A stretch of 9,410 nt of DNA from Porticoccus sp963974675 (GTDB lineage: Bacteria > Pseudomonadota > Gammaproteobacteria > Pseudomonadales > Porticoccaceae), in the NCBI GenBank assembly GCA_963974675.1, contig CAXBDQ010000053.1:1-9410 (forward strand), given 5' to 3'. The notes under the pieces are model-generated. The model was not told the origin of the DNA. It did not search any database and was given only the letters and a program-made list of their open reading frames with translations. Both the position numbers and the translations under genes were made by a program. Positions 1 to 6,855 of the stretch are shown in pieces (position 1 is the stretch's first letter; every line of letters begins with the position of its first letter).

Positions 1-70
1 ATGTATCTCTGCTTTATGTATCTCTGCTTTATGTATCTCTGCTTTATGTATCTCTGCTTTATGTATCTCT
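1..70. repeat. 15-bp in-frame tandem repeat (coding minisatellite)
   Basis: The unit ATGTATCTCTGCTTT is present four times without a mismatch at 1-60, followed by its first ten bases at 61-70, so about 4.7 copies are visible and the array may continue past the left edge. Read on the minus strand in the frame of the DUF1631 gene, each unit encodes KAEIH. Because the unit is a multiple of three, a change in copy number keeps the frame. Perfect identity suggests recent expansion by slippage (inference). Confidence 0.95.
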
Positions 71-1959
71 ACAGAACGAACCGCTTCTTTTTGTTGCTCT
101 GGAACTGGCGCTTTGCTCTCTGTGCTAGGCAGTTCATTGATATCAAGAATTGTATCTTCATGAGGTTCAACTTTGTCAGCGTCTTCCACTACCCCGGGAG
201 TAAGAAATTGCTCCAAAGCACCAATCAAACAACCCAAATCGTAGGGATCATAGGATATATCTTCTAAACGCTGACGGATGGATGTGAGCAATGCGACCAC
301 GTCATCATGAGAAGCTTCTTTATTGGGGGTATAATCCAAAATTTGGTCGAGAATTTGGACGCTAGACTGCCACTGCTCTGGGCTCTTGTCAGACCTCAAA
401 TAAGCCAAAAACATTACCTTGCACCAGGCATCTTCTGCAAACGTCACCAATACCTGAGGGAACCGCTTACCTTCCATCCTCTCAGCCAAGGTTGCTTCGA
501 CCAACTGACGCGCCTGGTTCACTTTTTCTTTGGCCGCTATTTCTTCAACAAGGCGCTGCTCTCTCGCAGAAGTACCTCGACGCTCTTTTTCTACTAGCGC
601 CATAAAACTCATCAACAACTTGCCTAGCGCTTCATTATCTAAAGAATCAGATTTGTTGAGAATGTTTGCAACGTTTGAAATCGCTTTACCTACCGGACCA
701 GAAGTAAAGTCTGCATCATCAGAATACCCGATAGACGCTTCGGTAATTTTATTCAGTAACTGTCGAGCCGGATGCTTTTCCTTCGCAAAAAAATTACTGT
801 CTTGCAGCGCAATTCGCAGTATTGGCATTTCCAGTTTACGTAGCTCTTTACCGAGGCCTCCTGACACACCAGGTTCTTTTCTAATACGACCAAACAATTG
901 GTCCAACAGATGCACCACTTTATGATCTCTGGATCGCAGCCCAGCATTCCCTCTACTCTGAAGACTCCCCTGAATCAGCCCCAACAAAGTCTGCTCGCTG
1001 GTTTGCTGCTCGACCCACTCACCTTTGAGATCAGAGACCAAATCAACGAGATCATCAAGCGCCACTGGCTCAACACCAGTTGCAGGCGCAAGTATTTCTG
1101 ACTCCTGCAAAAAACTCTGTAACTGAGCTAATAGTGGATTGTTTTCGGTTGATTCGTCTAATGCGCCGTATAGATCATCAACCGTAGATCCCATACTTGA
1201 CGATTTTCCACCTTCTACTTTAGCGGGTATTGCCGGTTTTCTAACGGGTCTACGACCAGAATTTTTAGCACGCTGCTTTTTATCTAAGTCTGGCAACACA
1301 CCCATTTCACACATCATTTCATTGCTTTTTTTCAGCAGCTCACCCATACCATCTATCATGTGCCGATCAATCAGCTTGAACAGCACCAACCTAGATCGAA
1401 TACCTATATCCAGACATTCCACGGCTTCATTCAAAGCATTACACACAATCTCTGGTCCTACAGGGTTGCTATTGGCCACAACTTCAGCGGGCACCATAAA
1501 ATTAATTCGGGTAATAATTTTTTTAAGTTCATGCTTCTGGTGCTGGGATACTTTTGAAACCATGCTATCAAGTGCAATGGTCTCCTCAAGGTCTTCATTT
1601 TCCACCACCTGAAGGTTAAAAGGTCCAGACTTTACTAGATCATAGGCAATACCCTGGTAGCTCACATTACCCAATTGCTGAAAGGCTTGATCCATAGTGA
1701 TAGAGAACTTTTGTTCTATGGCCTTTCGCTCGAGACGAATCATCCGCATGGCATCGAAATAAGCCGTTTGCTCGGTATTGCTTTCTGCACGATCAGCCAA
1801 ATCAAAAAACGCGTCATCCACATGCTCGAAGACTGTCGACAAACGCTGTAACAAAAATTTTCGAGTCAGATCGCGCAACGCACACAACGGTGCAGGTAGC
1901 TTAAAGGACTTTGCCCTTAGCGCCTCGGTATCGATTAGTTTTAAGCGACTATTTATCAT
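1..1959 (-). CDS. DUF1631 family protein, 3' end outside window
   Basis: The minus strand is open without a stop from the ATG at 1959 to the window edge, giving 653 visible codons; the C-terminus is missing. The N-terminal part (about residues 20-90, including an FEHVDDAFFDLADRAESN stretch and MRMIRLERKAIEQKF) and the middle (PILRIALQDSNFF, then HPARQLLNKI, about residue 375-405) match what I know of DUF1631, a large soluble family of unknown function in Pseudomonas and relatives, usually about 700-800 residues. I see no signal peptide or membrane segment; the protein looks helical and charged, with low-complexity linkers near residues 225-275 and 585-630. The visible end is a run of KAEIH repeats. 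An in-frame stop lies at 2032-2034 and 1959 is the only ATG after it, so the start is fairly secure although the ribosome site (AGAGAG directly before ATG) is poor. It is divergent from nadC. Family assignment is from recognition; function unknown. Confidence 0.85.
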   Translation of the reverse strand, partial: MINSRLKLIDTEALRAKSFKLPAPLCALRDLTRKFLLQRLSTVFEHVDDAFFDLADRAESNTEQTAYFDAMRMIRLERKAIEQKFSITMDQAFQQLGNVSYQGIAYDLVKSGPFNLQVVENEDLEETIALDSMVSKVSQHQKHELKKIITRINFMVPAEVVANSNPVGPEIVCNALNEAVECLDIGIRSRLVLFKLIDRHMIDGMGELLKKSNEMMCEMGVLPDLDKKQRAKNSGRRPVRKPAIPAKVEGGKSSSMGSTVDDLYGALDESTENNPLLAQLQSFLQESEILAPATGVEPVALDDLVDLVSDLKGEWVEQQTSEQTLLGLIQGSLQSRGNAGLRSRDHKVVHLLDQLFGRIRKEPGVSGGLGKELRKLEMPILRIALQDSNFFAKEKHPARQLLNKITEASIGYSDDADFTSGPVGKAISNVANILNKSDSLDNEALGKLLMSFMALVEKERRGTSAREQRLVEEIAAKEKVNQARQLVEATLAERMEGKRFPQVLVTFAEDAWCKVMFLAYLRSDKSPEQWQSSVQILDQILDYTPNKEASHDDVVALLTSIRQRLEDISYDPYDLGCLIGALEQFLTPGVVEDADKVEPHEDTILDINELPSTESKAPVPEQQKEAVRSVEIHKAEIHKAEIHKAEIHKAEIH

Positions 1960-2223
1960 CTCTCTTGCCTGCTTACGGTAAATACCTTCAACCCATTCGT
2001 GAAGATTTTTGATTGGTAAAAGTATAAGCCTCTACAGATCAATTCGGTGTAGTCAATAAGTTACGTAGGTCTCAAAACACACCGAAGAAAATGGCAAAAT
2101 AGCAAACTCTGAGAAGCAGCTCACAATTTAAACCGCGAATGCTTTTCCCAAAGAACGTCTTCCCCCCCCTTCAACCCGCAAGATGGACTGATATACTAAC
2201 CACCGAATCATTCGAGGCTCTCT
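1960..2223. other. Divergent intergenic region, DUF1631 / nadC
   Basis: This 264-base gap separates two genes read outward. On the plus side it holds a good -10 box and a ribosome site for nadC. On the minus side a TATACT hexamer (2026 down to 2021) could be a -10 box for the DUF1631 gene, but I find no -35 at proper spacing. A run of eight C residues lies at 2162-2169. I see no convincing small gene, RNA or riboswitch here. In E. coli, ampD is the gene divergent from nadC; it is absent from this spot. Confidence 0.7.
2169..2197 (+). promoter_or_regulatory. Candidate sigma-70 promoter for nadC
   Basis: A near-consensus -10 hexamer TATACT lies at 2192-2197. At 17-base spacing the -35 position (2169-2174) reads CTTCAA, a weak match to TTGACA. 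Transcription would begin near 2204, giving a leader of about 20 bases that contains a GAGG ribosome site at 2214-2217, six bases before the nadC ATG. The -10 and ribosome site are visible; use of the promoter is inferred. Confidence 0.4.
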
Positions 2224-3069
2224 ATGCTTAACGACCAGCAATTCATAGAAGATATCAAGACCAGTGTCACTCAGGCGCTAGCAGAAGATATTCGCGACGG
2301 CGATATCACCGCTATGCTGATTCCAGAAGGTAATCGAGCAATGGCCAAGGTTATCACTAGAGAGCAGGCCATCGTCTGCGGTCGACCCTGGGTAGATGAA
2401 GTGTTTCGACAACTAGACCCTTCTGTACAAATAGAGTGGCTGGTTCAGGAGGGCGATGAAGTACAGCCAGAGCAAACCCTGTTTAAACTTGAAGGACTCG
2501 CTAGGAGCTTGTTAACGGGAGAAAGAGCTGCCCTCAACTTTCTACAAACACTCTCAGGAACAGCCACCATTGCCCACCAATATGCCAAATTGGTAGAAGG
2601 CACGGATATCAAAATTCTCGATACCCGAAAAACGATCCCTGGGCTAAGACTGGCACAAAAATACGCGGTGACGGTAGGGGGCTGCCACAATCATCGAATC
2701 GGCTTATACGACGCCTTCTTAATTAAGGAAAATCATATAGCGGCTTGTGGAGGCATCAACAAAGCTATTAAAAAAGCCAGAGAAATTGCTCCCGATAAAC
2801 CTGTAGAAGTTGAAGTGGAAAATTTTACAGAACTACAAGAAGCACTCGACGCTGGTGCCGATATCGTTATGCTGGATAATTTTGATCCAGAGATGATCAA
2901 ACAAGCGGTCACCATCAACAAAGGGCAAGTAAAATTGGAGGTCTCCGGTAATTTGGAAGCCGCCAATATTGCGTCAAAAGCAATCAATGGAATTGACTAT
3001 CTCTCATCAGGCAGCCTGACCAAGCATTGCCACGCTGTTGATTTTTCGATGCGGCTGGAACACCCATAA
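2224..3069 (+). CDS. nadC: Nicotinate-nucleotide pyrophosphorylase (quinolinate phosphoribosyltransferase)
   Basis: NadC converts quinolinate and PRPP to nicotinate mononucleotide, CO2 and PPi, the step that joins de novo quinolinate synthesis to the NAD pathway in the cytoplasm. The 281-residue length is normal for bacterial NadC. The N-terminal half forms the open-faced sandwich domain (about 1-115) with the conserved GERAALNFLQ at 99-108. The barrel domain carries DTRKT at 133-137, the GGCHNHR signature at 152-158, the lysine in FLIKEN at 165-170, the acidic EVEVEN strand at 195-200, MLDNF at 216-220, LEVSGN at 238-243 and SSGSLTK at 261-267, all substrate-binding or catalytic elements of the family. 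The ATG at 2224 has GAGG six bases upstream. It stands alone, converging with pilA across a shared terminator. Nothing unusual in the protein. Confidence 0.97.
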   Translation: MLNDQQFIEDIKTSVTQALAEDIRDGDITAMLIPEGNRAMAKVITREQAIVCGRPWVDEVFRQLDPSVQIEWLVQEGDEVQPEQTLFKLEGLARSLLTGERAALNFLQTLSGTATIAHQYAKLVEGTDIKILDTRKTIPGLRLAQKYAVTVGGCHNHRIGLYDAFLIKENHIAACGGINKAIKKAREIAPDKPVEVEVENFTELQEALDAGADIVMLDNFDPEMIKQAVTINKGQVKLEVSGNLEAANIASKAINGIDYLSSGSLTKHCHAVDFSMRLEHP

Positions 3070-3102
3070 CCCAACGCTCTCCAACAATAACTAAACGCCT
3101 AT

Positions 3103-3133
3103 AAAAAAACCCCAGTATTTACTGGGGTTTTTT
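3103..3133. terminator. Bidirectional rho-independent terminator between nadC and pilA
   Basis: A 7-bp perfect stem CCCCAGT / ACTGGGG (3110-3116 with 3121-3127) closes a four-base ATTT loop. It is flanked by seven A on the left (3103-3109) and six T on the right (3128-3133), so each strand has a stem followed by a U-run. It lies 33 bases after the nadC stop and about 53 bases after the pilA stop on the other strand, and should end both convergent transcripts. Confidence 0.93.
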
Positions 3134-3186
3134 AGTTGCAAGCAAACTATTCAATAAGTTACTTGCGTTAATGCATAAACATATGA

Positions 3187-3615
3187 TTAACGACACTCAG
3201 ATGGTACATATTTCTCATTACCAGCAGTTGTAGTACATGCCCATTCAATAACACCGGTAGTAGCATCCAGCGTTGGGGTAAAAGTTAATGGTACACTTTT
3301 CGCTTTTGTTGTACCTGTTGCTAAGATCACACCGGTGGCATCAGTGCAAGCAAGTGAATTTATATTTTCTGTGGCATTGGCAGCTAAAATAGTGCCCACA
3401 CCATCACATGAACCAGCTGCAATGGCACCATTACTTGCAATATTTTCCCCAACGGTAGCCTTCGCAGCCGAAGCATGAATGGCCAGCTCGGAAACCCTTG
3501 CGCGTACGGTGTAATCCTGATAGGCCGGCAGTGCTACCGCCGCCAAAATACCGATAATTGCGACCACAATCATTAATTCAATGAGGGTGAAACCCTGTTG
3601 TATTTGCTTCTTCAT
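3187..3615 (-). CDS. pilA: Type IV major pilin precursor (prepilin PilA)
   Basis: The 142-residue protein has a textbook type IVa prepilin start. Its short basic leader MKKQIQQG ends in Gly8, and PilD should cut between Gly8 and Phe9 and methylate Phe. Glu13 (Glu5 of the mature protein) and the hydrophobic helix (about 9-37), which includes MIVVAIIGILAAVALPAYQ, anchor the subunit in the membrane and later pack the fibre core. The globular domain has four cysteines (70, 90, 127, 141). C127-C141 fits the C-terminal disulfide loop of PilA-type pilins, and C70-C90 could be a second bond. The chain ends VPSECR, typical of major pilins. A ribosome site AAGGA (rc of 3624-3628) lies eight bases before the ATG at 3615. 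It is transcribed divergently from pilB and has its own sigma-54-type promoter, as in Pseudomonas. It could be a minor pilin, but position and promoter argue for the major one. Confidence 0.95.
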   Translation of the reverse strand: MKKQIQQGFTLIELMIVVAIIGILAAVALPAYQDYTVRARVSELAIHASAAKATVGENIASNGAIAAGSCDGVGTILAANATENINSLACTDATGVILATGTTKAKSVPLTFTPTLDATTGVIEWACTTTAGNEKYVPSECR

Positions 3616-3669
3616 TGTCTTTATCCTTTAAAATATGAATTAAAAAATTATAAATACATATAAAACACA

Positions 3670-3684
3670 GCAACTAGTGTGCCA
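3670..3684 (-). promoter_or_regulatory. Sigma-54 (RpoN) -24/-12 promoter of pilA
   Basis: Read on the minus strand the site is TGGCACACTAGTTGC: TGGCAC, five bases, TTGC. The GG and GC elements have the required ten bases between them, and it matches the RpoN consensus (TGGCAC-N5-TTGC) at every fixed position. Start of transcription is expected near 3658, leaving a leader of about 43 bases to the pilA ATG at 3615. Sigma-54 control of pilA through the PilS/PilR two-component system is well known in Pseudomonas; pilS and pilR are not in this window. Confidence 0.9.
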
Positions 3685-3728
3685 ACAAGACTGGAGTCAT
3701 TACAAATGGCACCCGATCCTATTCGCTA

Positions 3729-3743
3729 TGACACAAAGTGTCA
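3729..3743. promoter_or_regulatory. Perfect palindrome, candidate PilR-type enhancer site
   Basis: TGACAC-AAA-GTGTCA is a perfect 6-bp inverted repeat with a 3-base spacer, the form expected for a dimeric regulator. It lies about 77 bases upstream of the predicted pilA start, a normal distance for an activator of sigma-54 promoters. Both strands contain GTGTC, which agrees with the C/G-TGTC core reported for P. aeruginosa PilR sites (from memory). The palindrome is seen; the identity of the binding protein is inferred. Confidence 0.6.
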
Positions 3744-3758
3744 CTTTTCAACTCTTTT

Positions 3759-3764
3759 TATAAT
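3759..3764 (+). promoter_or_regulatory. Candidate -10 box for pilB operon
   Basis: TATAAT is an exact -10 hexamer on the plus strand, placing a start near 3771 and a leader of about 112 bases to pilB. No good -35 exists at 16-18 bases; that position overlaps the palindrome at 3729-3743. A bound regulator could therefore activate or block this promoter. AT-rich sequence makes chance matches common, so confidence is low. Confidence 0.3.
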
Positions 3765-3882
3765 TTGAGGCGCATCTTTTAGTTACATACCGATATTTAA
3801 AAAAGTTATCCTCTAGCCCATAGGCTTAGGGTGTATTACCATCCACAACAGTTTAAAGCAACGAAACTCAGCAGCTACGCTT

Positions 3883-5607
3883 ATGAATACCAGCAATACG
3901 CTCAAGGGACTCCCAAAACGCCTAGTACTTGATGGCTTACTGGATGAAAATACGGCACTACAAGCGCTCGAAGAATGCCAGAGTGAAAAAATTAACTTTG
4001 TGCACTACTTGTCTACTAATAAGCTTATTCCTCCTCACCAAATTGCCGCCATTGCAGCCAATGAATTTGGCACACCGCTTTATGACATCAGCGCACATAT
4101 TCTTACAACTTGCCCTAAAGGTACCGTTGAAAAGAAATTAATCAGCAGACACCAAGTTTTACCACTATTTATCCGTGGCAATCGGCTGTTTCTTGCACAG
4201 AGTGACCCAACTAACCATCAAGCCGTCAGTGAAATTTCCTTCCAAACTGGGCTTTCTGTAGAAACGGTACTTGTTGAACACGACAAGCTTGAAGCGACCA
4301 TAGAAGAGTTTATCAACGCGCAAGATGAAAGTGTTGGTGAAGCCCTTGGGACTATCGATGACATTCATTTAGATGACCTTGATATCGAGGCTGTTGATGA
4401 CAACGACAACACCAATCCCGATGCTGTAGATAGTGACGATGCCCCTATTGTGCGCTTTGTTAACAAATTATTATTAGATGGTATTAAACAAGGCTGCTCG
4501 GATATTCATTTTGAACCCTATGAAAAAACCTACCGGGTTCGCTTTAGAACAGATGGCATTCTCAGGGAGGTCACTAAACCTCCTATCAATTTGGCTCCAC
4601 GCTTAGCTGCCAGGCTAAAAGTTATGTCCCAGCTTGACATCTCCGAGCGACGAATACCCCAAGATGGTCGAATCAAGCTAAGAATATCCAAAAATCGATC
4701 TATTGATTTTCGTGTCAACACCCTCCCCACCCAGTATGGCGAGAAAATCGTATTACGTATTCTTGATCCTACTAGCGCACAAGTTGGCATTGAGTCACTC
4801 GGGTATGAAGAAGATCAAAAGCAGGCCTACCTTGATGTATTACATCAACCACAGGGCATGATTTTAGTTACCGGCCCTACCGGTAGCGGTAAAACGGTCT
4901 CTCTTTATACGGGGCTTAATATTCTTAACACCCCCGAACGCAATATCTCTACTGCTGAAGATCCTGTAGAAATCAATATGCCGGGGATCAACCAGGTACA
5001 GGTTAGAGAAAGAGTTGGCCTGACCTTCCCTGAGGCGCTTCGTGCTTTTCTTCGCCAAGATCCTGACGTTATTATGGTGGGAGAGATCCGCGACCTTGAA
5101 ACAGCAGAAATTGGTATTAAAGCGGCACAAACAGGCCATTTAGTTCTGTCAACGCTTCACACCAACAGTGCAGCAGAAACCCTTACACGACTCCTGAATA
5201 TGGGAGTTCCTGCCTTTAATGTGGCAACCACTGTTAACCTAATCATTGCTCAACGACTGGCAAGGCGACTTTGTACATACTGCCGCAAACCCGCAGACGA
5301 TATTCCTGAGAAAATTCTTGAGGAAGAGGGATTTGGTAATATAGGTATACCCATGGAGGAAATTCAGCTCTACCACCCTGAAGGATGCCCAAAATGCACC
5401 AATGGCTATAAGGGGCGAGTGGGTGTCTATGAGGTACTAAAAGTGACACCTGCTGTTTCCCGAATTATTATGGAAGGGGGTAATTCTCTCGATATTGCAG
5501 AAACTGCAAAAAAAGAAGGTTTCAGAACTTTGCGCCAGTCGGCACTTCGACGAGCTGCTGAAGGTATAATCAGTTTGGAAGAAGCAAATAGGGTCACCAA
5601 GGATTAA
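3883..5607 (+). CDS. pilB: Type IV pilus assembly ATPase PilB
   Basis: PilB is the hexameric cytoplasmic GspE-family ATPase that powers pilus extension by acting on PilC. The 574 residues match Pseudomonas PilB end to end in length and order. There is an N-terminal MshEN-like domain (about 10-145), then a very acidic linker (about 158-187). The catalytic region includes DIHFEPYEKTYRVRFRTDG (about 207-225), Walker A GPTGSGKT at 331-338, the acidic Asp-box ISTAEDPVEI at 355-364, Walker B region DPDVIMVGEIRD at 393-404 and the His-box STLHTNSAAET at 423-433. Two CxxC pairs (464/467 and 502/505) form the zinc site typical of the family. The chain ends SLEEANRVTKD, as in Pseudomonas. The ATG at 3883 gives the expected N-terminus, although no clear ribosome site precedes it. 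First gene of the pilBCD-coaE-yacG cluster; pilC follows after three bases. Confidence 0.97.
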   Translation: MNTSNTLKGLPKRLVLDGLLDENTALQALEECQSEKINFVHYLSTNKLIPPHQIAAIAANEFGTPLYDISAHILTTCPKGTVEKKLISRHQVLPLFIRGNRLFLAQSDPTNHQAVSEISFQTGLSVETVLVEHDKLEATIEEFINAQDESVGEALGTIDDIHLDDLDIEAVDDNDNTNPDAVDSDDAPIVRFVNKLLLDGIKQGCSDIHFEPYEKTYRVRFRTDGILREVTKPPINLAPRLAARLKVMSQLDISERRIPQDGRIKLRISKNRSIDFRVNTLPTQYGEKIVLRILDPTSAQVGIESLGYEEDQKQAYLDVLHQPQGMILVTGPTGSGKTVSLYTGLNILNTPERNISTAEDPVEINMPGINQVQVRERVGLTFPEALRAFLRQDPDVIMVGEIRDLETAEIGIKAAQTGHLVLSTLHTNSAAETLTRLLNMGVPAFNVATTVNLIIAQRLARRLCTYCRKPADDIPEKILEEEGFGNIGIPMEEIQLYHPEGCPKCTNGYKGRVGVYEVLKVTPAVSRIIMEGGNSLDIAETAKKEGFRTLRQSALRRAAEGIISLEEANRVTKD

Positions 5608-5610
5608 TCC

Positions 5611-6822
5611 ATGGCAACGGTACAAGCGCATACCTTTATTTATAAAGGCAAAGATAAAAGAGGCAAAGTAACCCAAGGAGAAATCAAGGGTACTAATTTG
5701 ATGCTGGTGAAAGCTCAGCTGCGCAAACAAGGAGTAATACCAACCTCAGTAAAAAAGAAATCCAAGCCCTTATTTGGTGGATCAAAACCAATAAAGTCTG
5801 CTGATATTTGTGCGTTAACTAGGCAGATGGCAACCATGATGAAAGCCGGCGTACCCTTGGTACAAAGTTTTGAGATTGTTGCTGAGGGTGCAGAGAATGA
5901 ATCTCTACGAAATCTCATTAACAACATTCGTGAAGATGTTTCATCAGGCCTAAGTTTTGGTGCCTCGTTAAGAAAACACCCAAAGTATTTTGATAGTCTT
6001 TTTTGTAGTTTAGTTGAAGCGGGCGAACAAGCGGGTGCACTGGAGACAATGCTGGACCGTATTGCCACCTACAAGGAAAAAACCGAATCACTAAAAGCCA
6101 AAATCAAAAAAGCCCTCACCTACCCAATTGCCGTCATTGTCGTCTCGGTTGTGGTAACCGGCATACTATTGGTTAAGGTTGTCCCCACATTTGCAGAGAC
6201 CTTTACGGGCTTTGGCGCTGAATTGCCCTCGTTTACTTTGTTTGTGCTACACCTGTCTGAAGCCGCTCAAGAATGGTGGCTAATATGGCTGATCAGTATT
6301 ATTGGAGCATTCTTTGTTTTTAGGGAAGCTCGTAGACGTTCGGCTAAATTTAATGCCCTAGTCGATAAATACTCACTAAAAATCCCTATAGTTGGGGATA
6401 TTATGTATCAGGCTATTATCGCACGCTTTGCACGCACACTATCAACAACGTTTGCTGCAGGCGTCCCACTAGTTGATGCACTGAACTCTGTAGCAGGTGC
6501 CGCAGGAAATGCCGTTTACAGAGACGCTACACTTAGCGTTCGAGATGATGTCACTACCGGCATACAGCTTAACCAAGCATTACGTGCAACAGGAAAATTC
6601 CCTGTTTTGCTGTTACAAATGGCCTCCATAGGCGAAGAGTCAGGAGCCTTGGACGAGATGCTGGAGAAGGCGGCCGAGCATTATGAAGAAGCTGTCGATA
6701 ATGCGGTAGACAACCTAACCACCCTACTTGAACCCATGATTATGGCTGTCCTGGGCGTGCTTGTTGGTGGACTGCTTATTGCTATGTACTTGCCTATTTT
6801 CAAACTTGGCGCAGTAATTTAA
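5611..6822 (+). CDS. pilC: Type IV pilus inner-membrane platform protein PilC
   Basis: PilC is the polytopic GspF-family platform protein that couples PilB (and PilT) motion to insertion or removal of pilin subunits. The 403-residue product has a short basic cytoplasmic start, then two T2SSF repeats (about 68-191 and 271-393). The first includes ALTRQMATMMKAGVPL and EAGEQAGALE, the second FARTLSTTFAAGVPLVDAL and GEESGALDEML, confirming the internal duplication. Membrane segments are visible at about 171-195, 220-238 and 374-396, and the end is YLPIFKLGAVI as usual for the family. The ATG at 5611 is three bases after the pilB stop and has AAGGA at 5599-5603 inside the end of pilB, seven bases before the start, so the two are probably translationally linked. 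Confidence 0.96.
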   Translation: MATVQAHTFIYKGKDKRGKVTQGEIKGTNLMLVKAQLRKQGVIPTSVKKKSKPLFGGSKPIKSADICALTRQMATMMKAGVPLVQSFEIVAEGAENESLRNLINNIREDVSSGLSFGASLRKHPKYFDSLFCSLVEAGEQAGALETMLDRIATYKEKTESLKAKIKKALTYPIAVIVVSVVVTGILLVKVVPTFAETFTGFGAELPSFTLFVLHLSEAAQEWWLIWLISIIGAFFVFREARRRSAKFNALVDKYSLKIPIVGDIMYQAIIARFARTLSTTFAAGVPLVDALNSVAGAAGNAVYRDATLSVRDDVTTGIQLNQALRATGKFPVLLLQMASIGEESGALDEMLEKAAEHYEEAVDNAVDNLTTLLEPMIMAVLGVLVGGLLIAMYLPIFKLGAVI

Positions 6823-6855
6823 TGCCTCACGCTAAGACTGAATGATTTGATCGCT

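Larger units (their letters stand above)
3616..3882. other. Divergent pilA / pilB control region
   Basis: This 267-base region separates pilA (minus) from pilB (plus). On the pilA side it holds an AT-rich leader (about 3625-3667) and a sigma-54 site at 3670-3684. In the middle is a perfect palindrome at 3729-3743, followed by a TATAAT at 3759-3764 that could serve pilB. I see no tRNA gene, although some Pseudomonas strains carry one at the pilA locus, and no small ORF that I can support. The bases before the pilB ATG lack a clear Shine-Dalgarno sequence. Confidence 0.8.

Noticed and set aside
1..70. Possible CRISPR array
   Set aside because: The units are directly adjacent 15-mers with no spacers and lie in a coding frame, so this is a simple tandem repeat.
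1..267. Plus-strand open frame reading MYLCF repeats
   Set aside because: It is the complement of the KAEIH repeats in the DUF1631 gene, which is open for 653 codons with recognisable family blocks; the plus frame has no family resemblance and no ribosome site.
530..1612. Several plus-strand open frames (530-925, 1139-1612, others) opposite the DUF1631 gene
   Set aside because: Their products are serine- and leucine-rich with no recognisable domain and overlap a well-supported minus-strand gene; they are antisense shadows.
2021..2056. Minus-strand promoter for the DUF1631 gene (TATACT at 2026-2021, TTGACT at 2056-2051)
   Set aside because: The two hexamers are 24 bases apart, too far for a sigma-70 promoter; the -10 alone is not enough to call.
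3167..3191. Imperfect hairpin GTTAAT...ATTAAC at the pilA stop codon
   Set aside because: Six base pairs plus three after a bulge, all A/T-rich with no U-run; the strong terminator at 3103-3133 already accounts for transcript ends.
3707..3721. Second TGGCAC on the plus strand as a sigma-54 site for pilB
   Set aside because: At the required distance the -12 element reads TA and not GC, so the second half of the promoter is absent.
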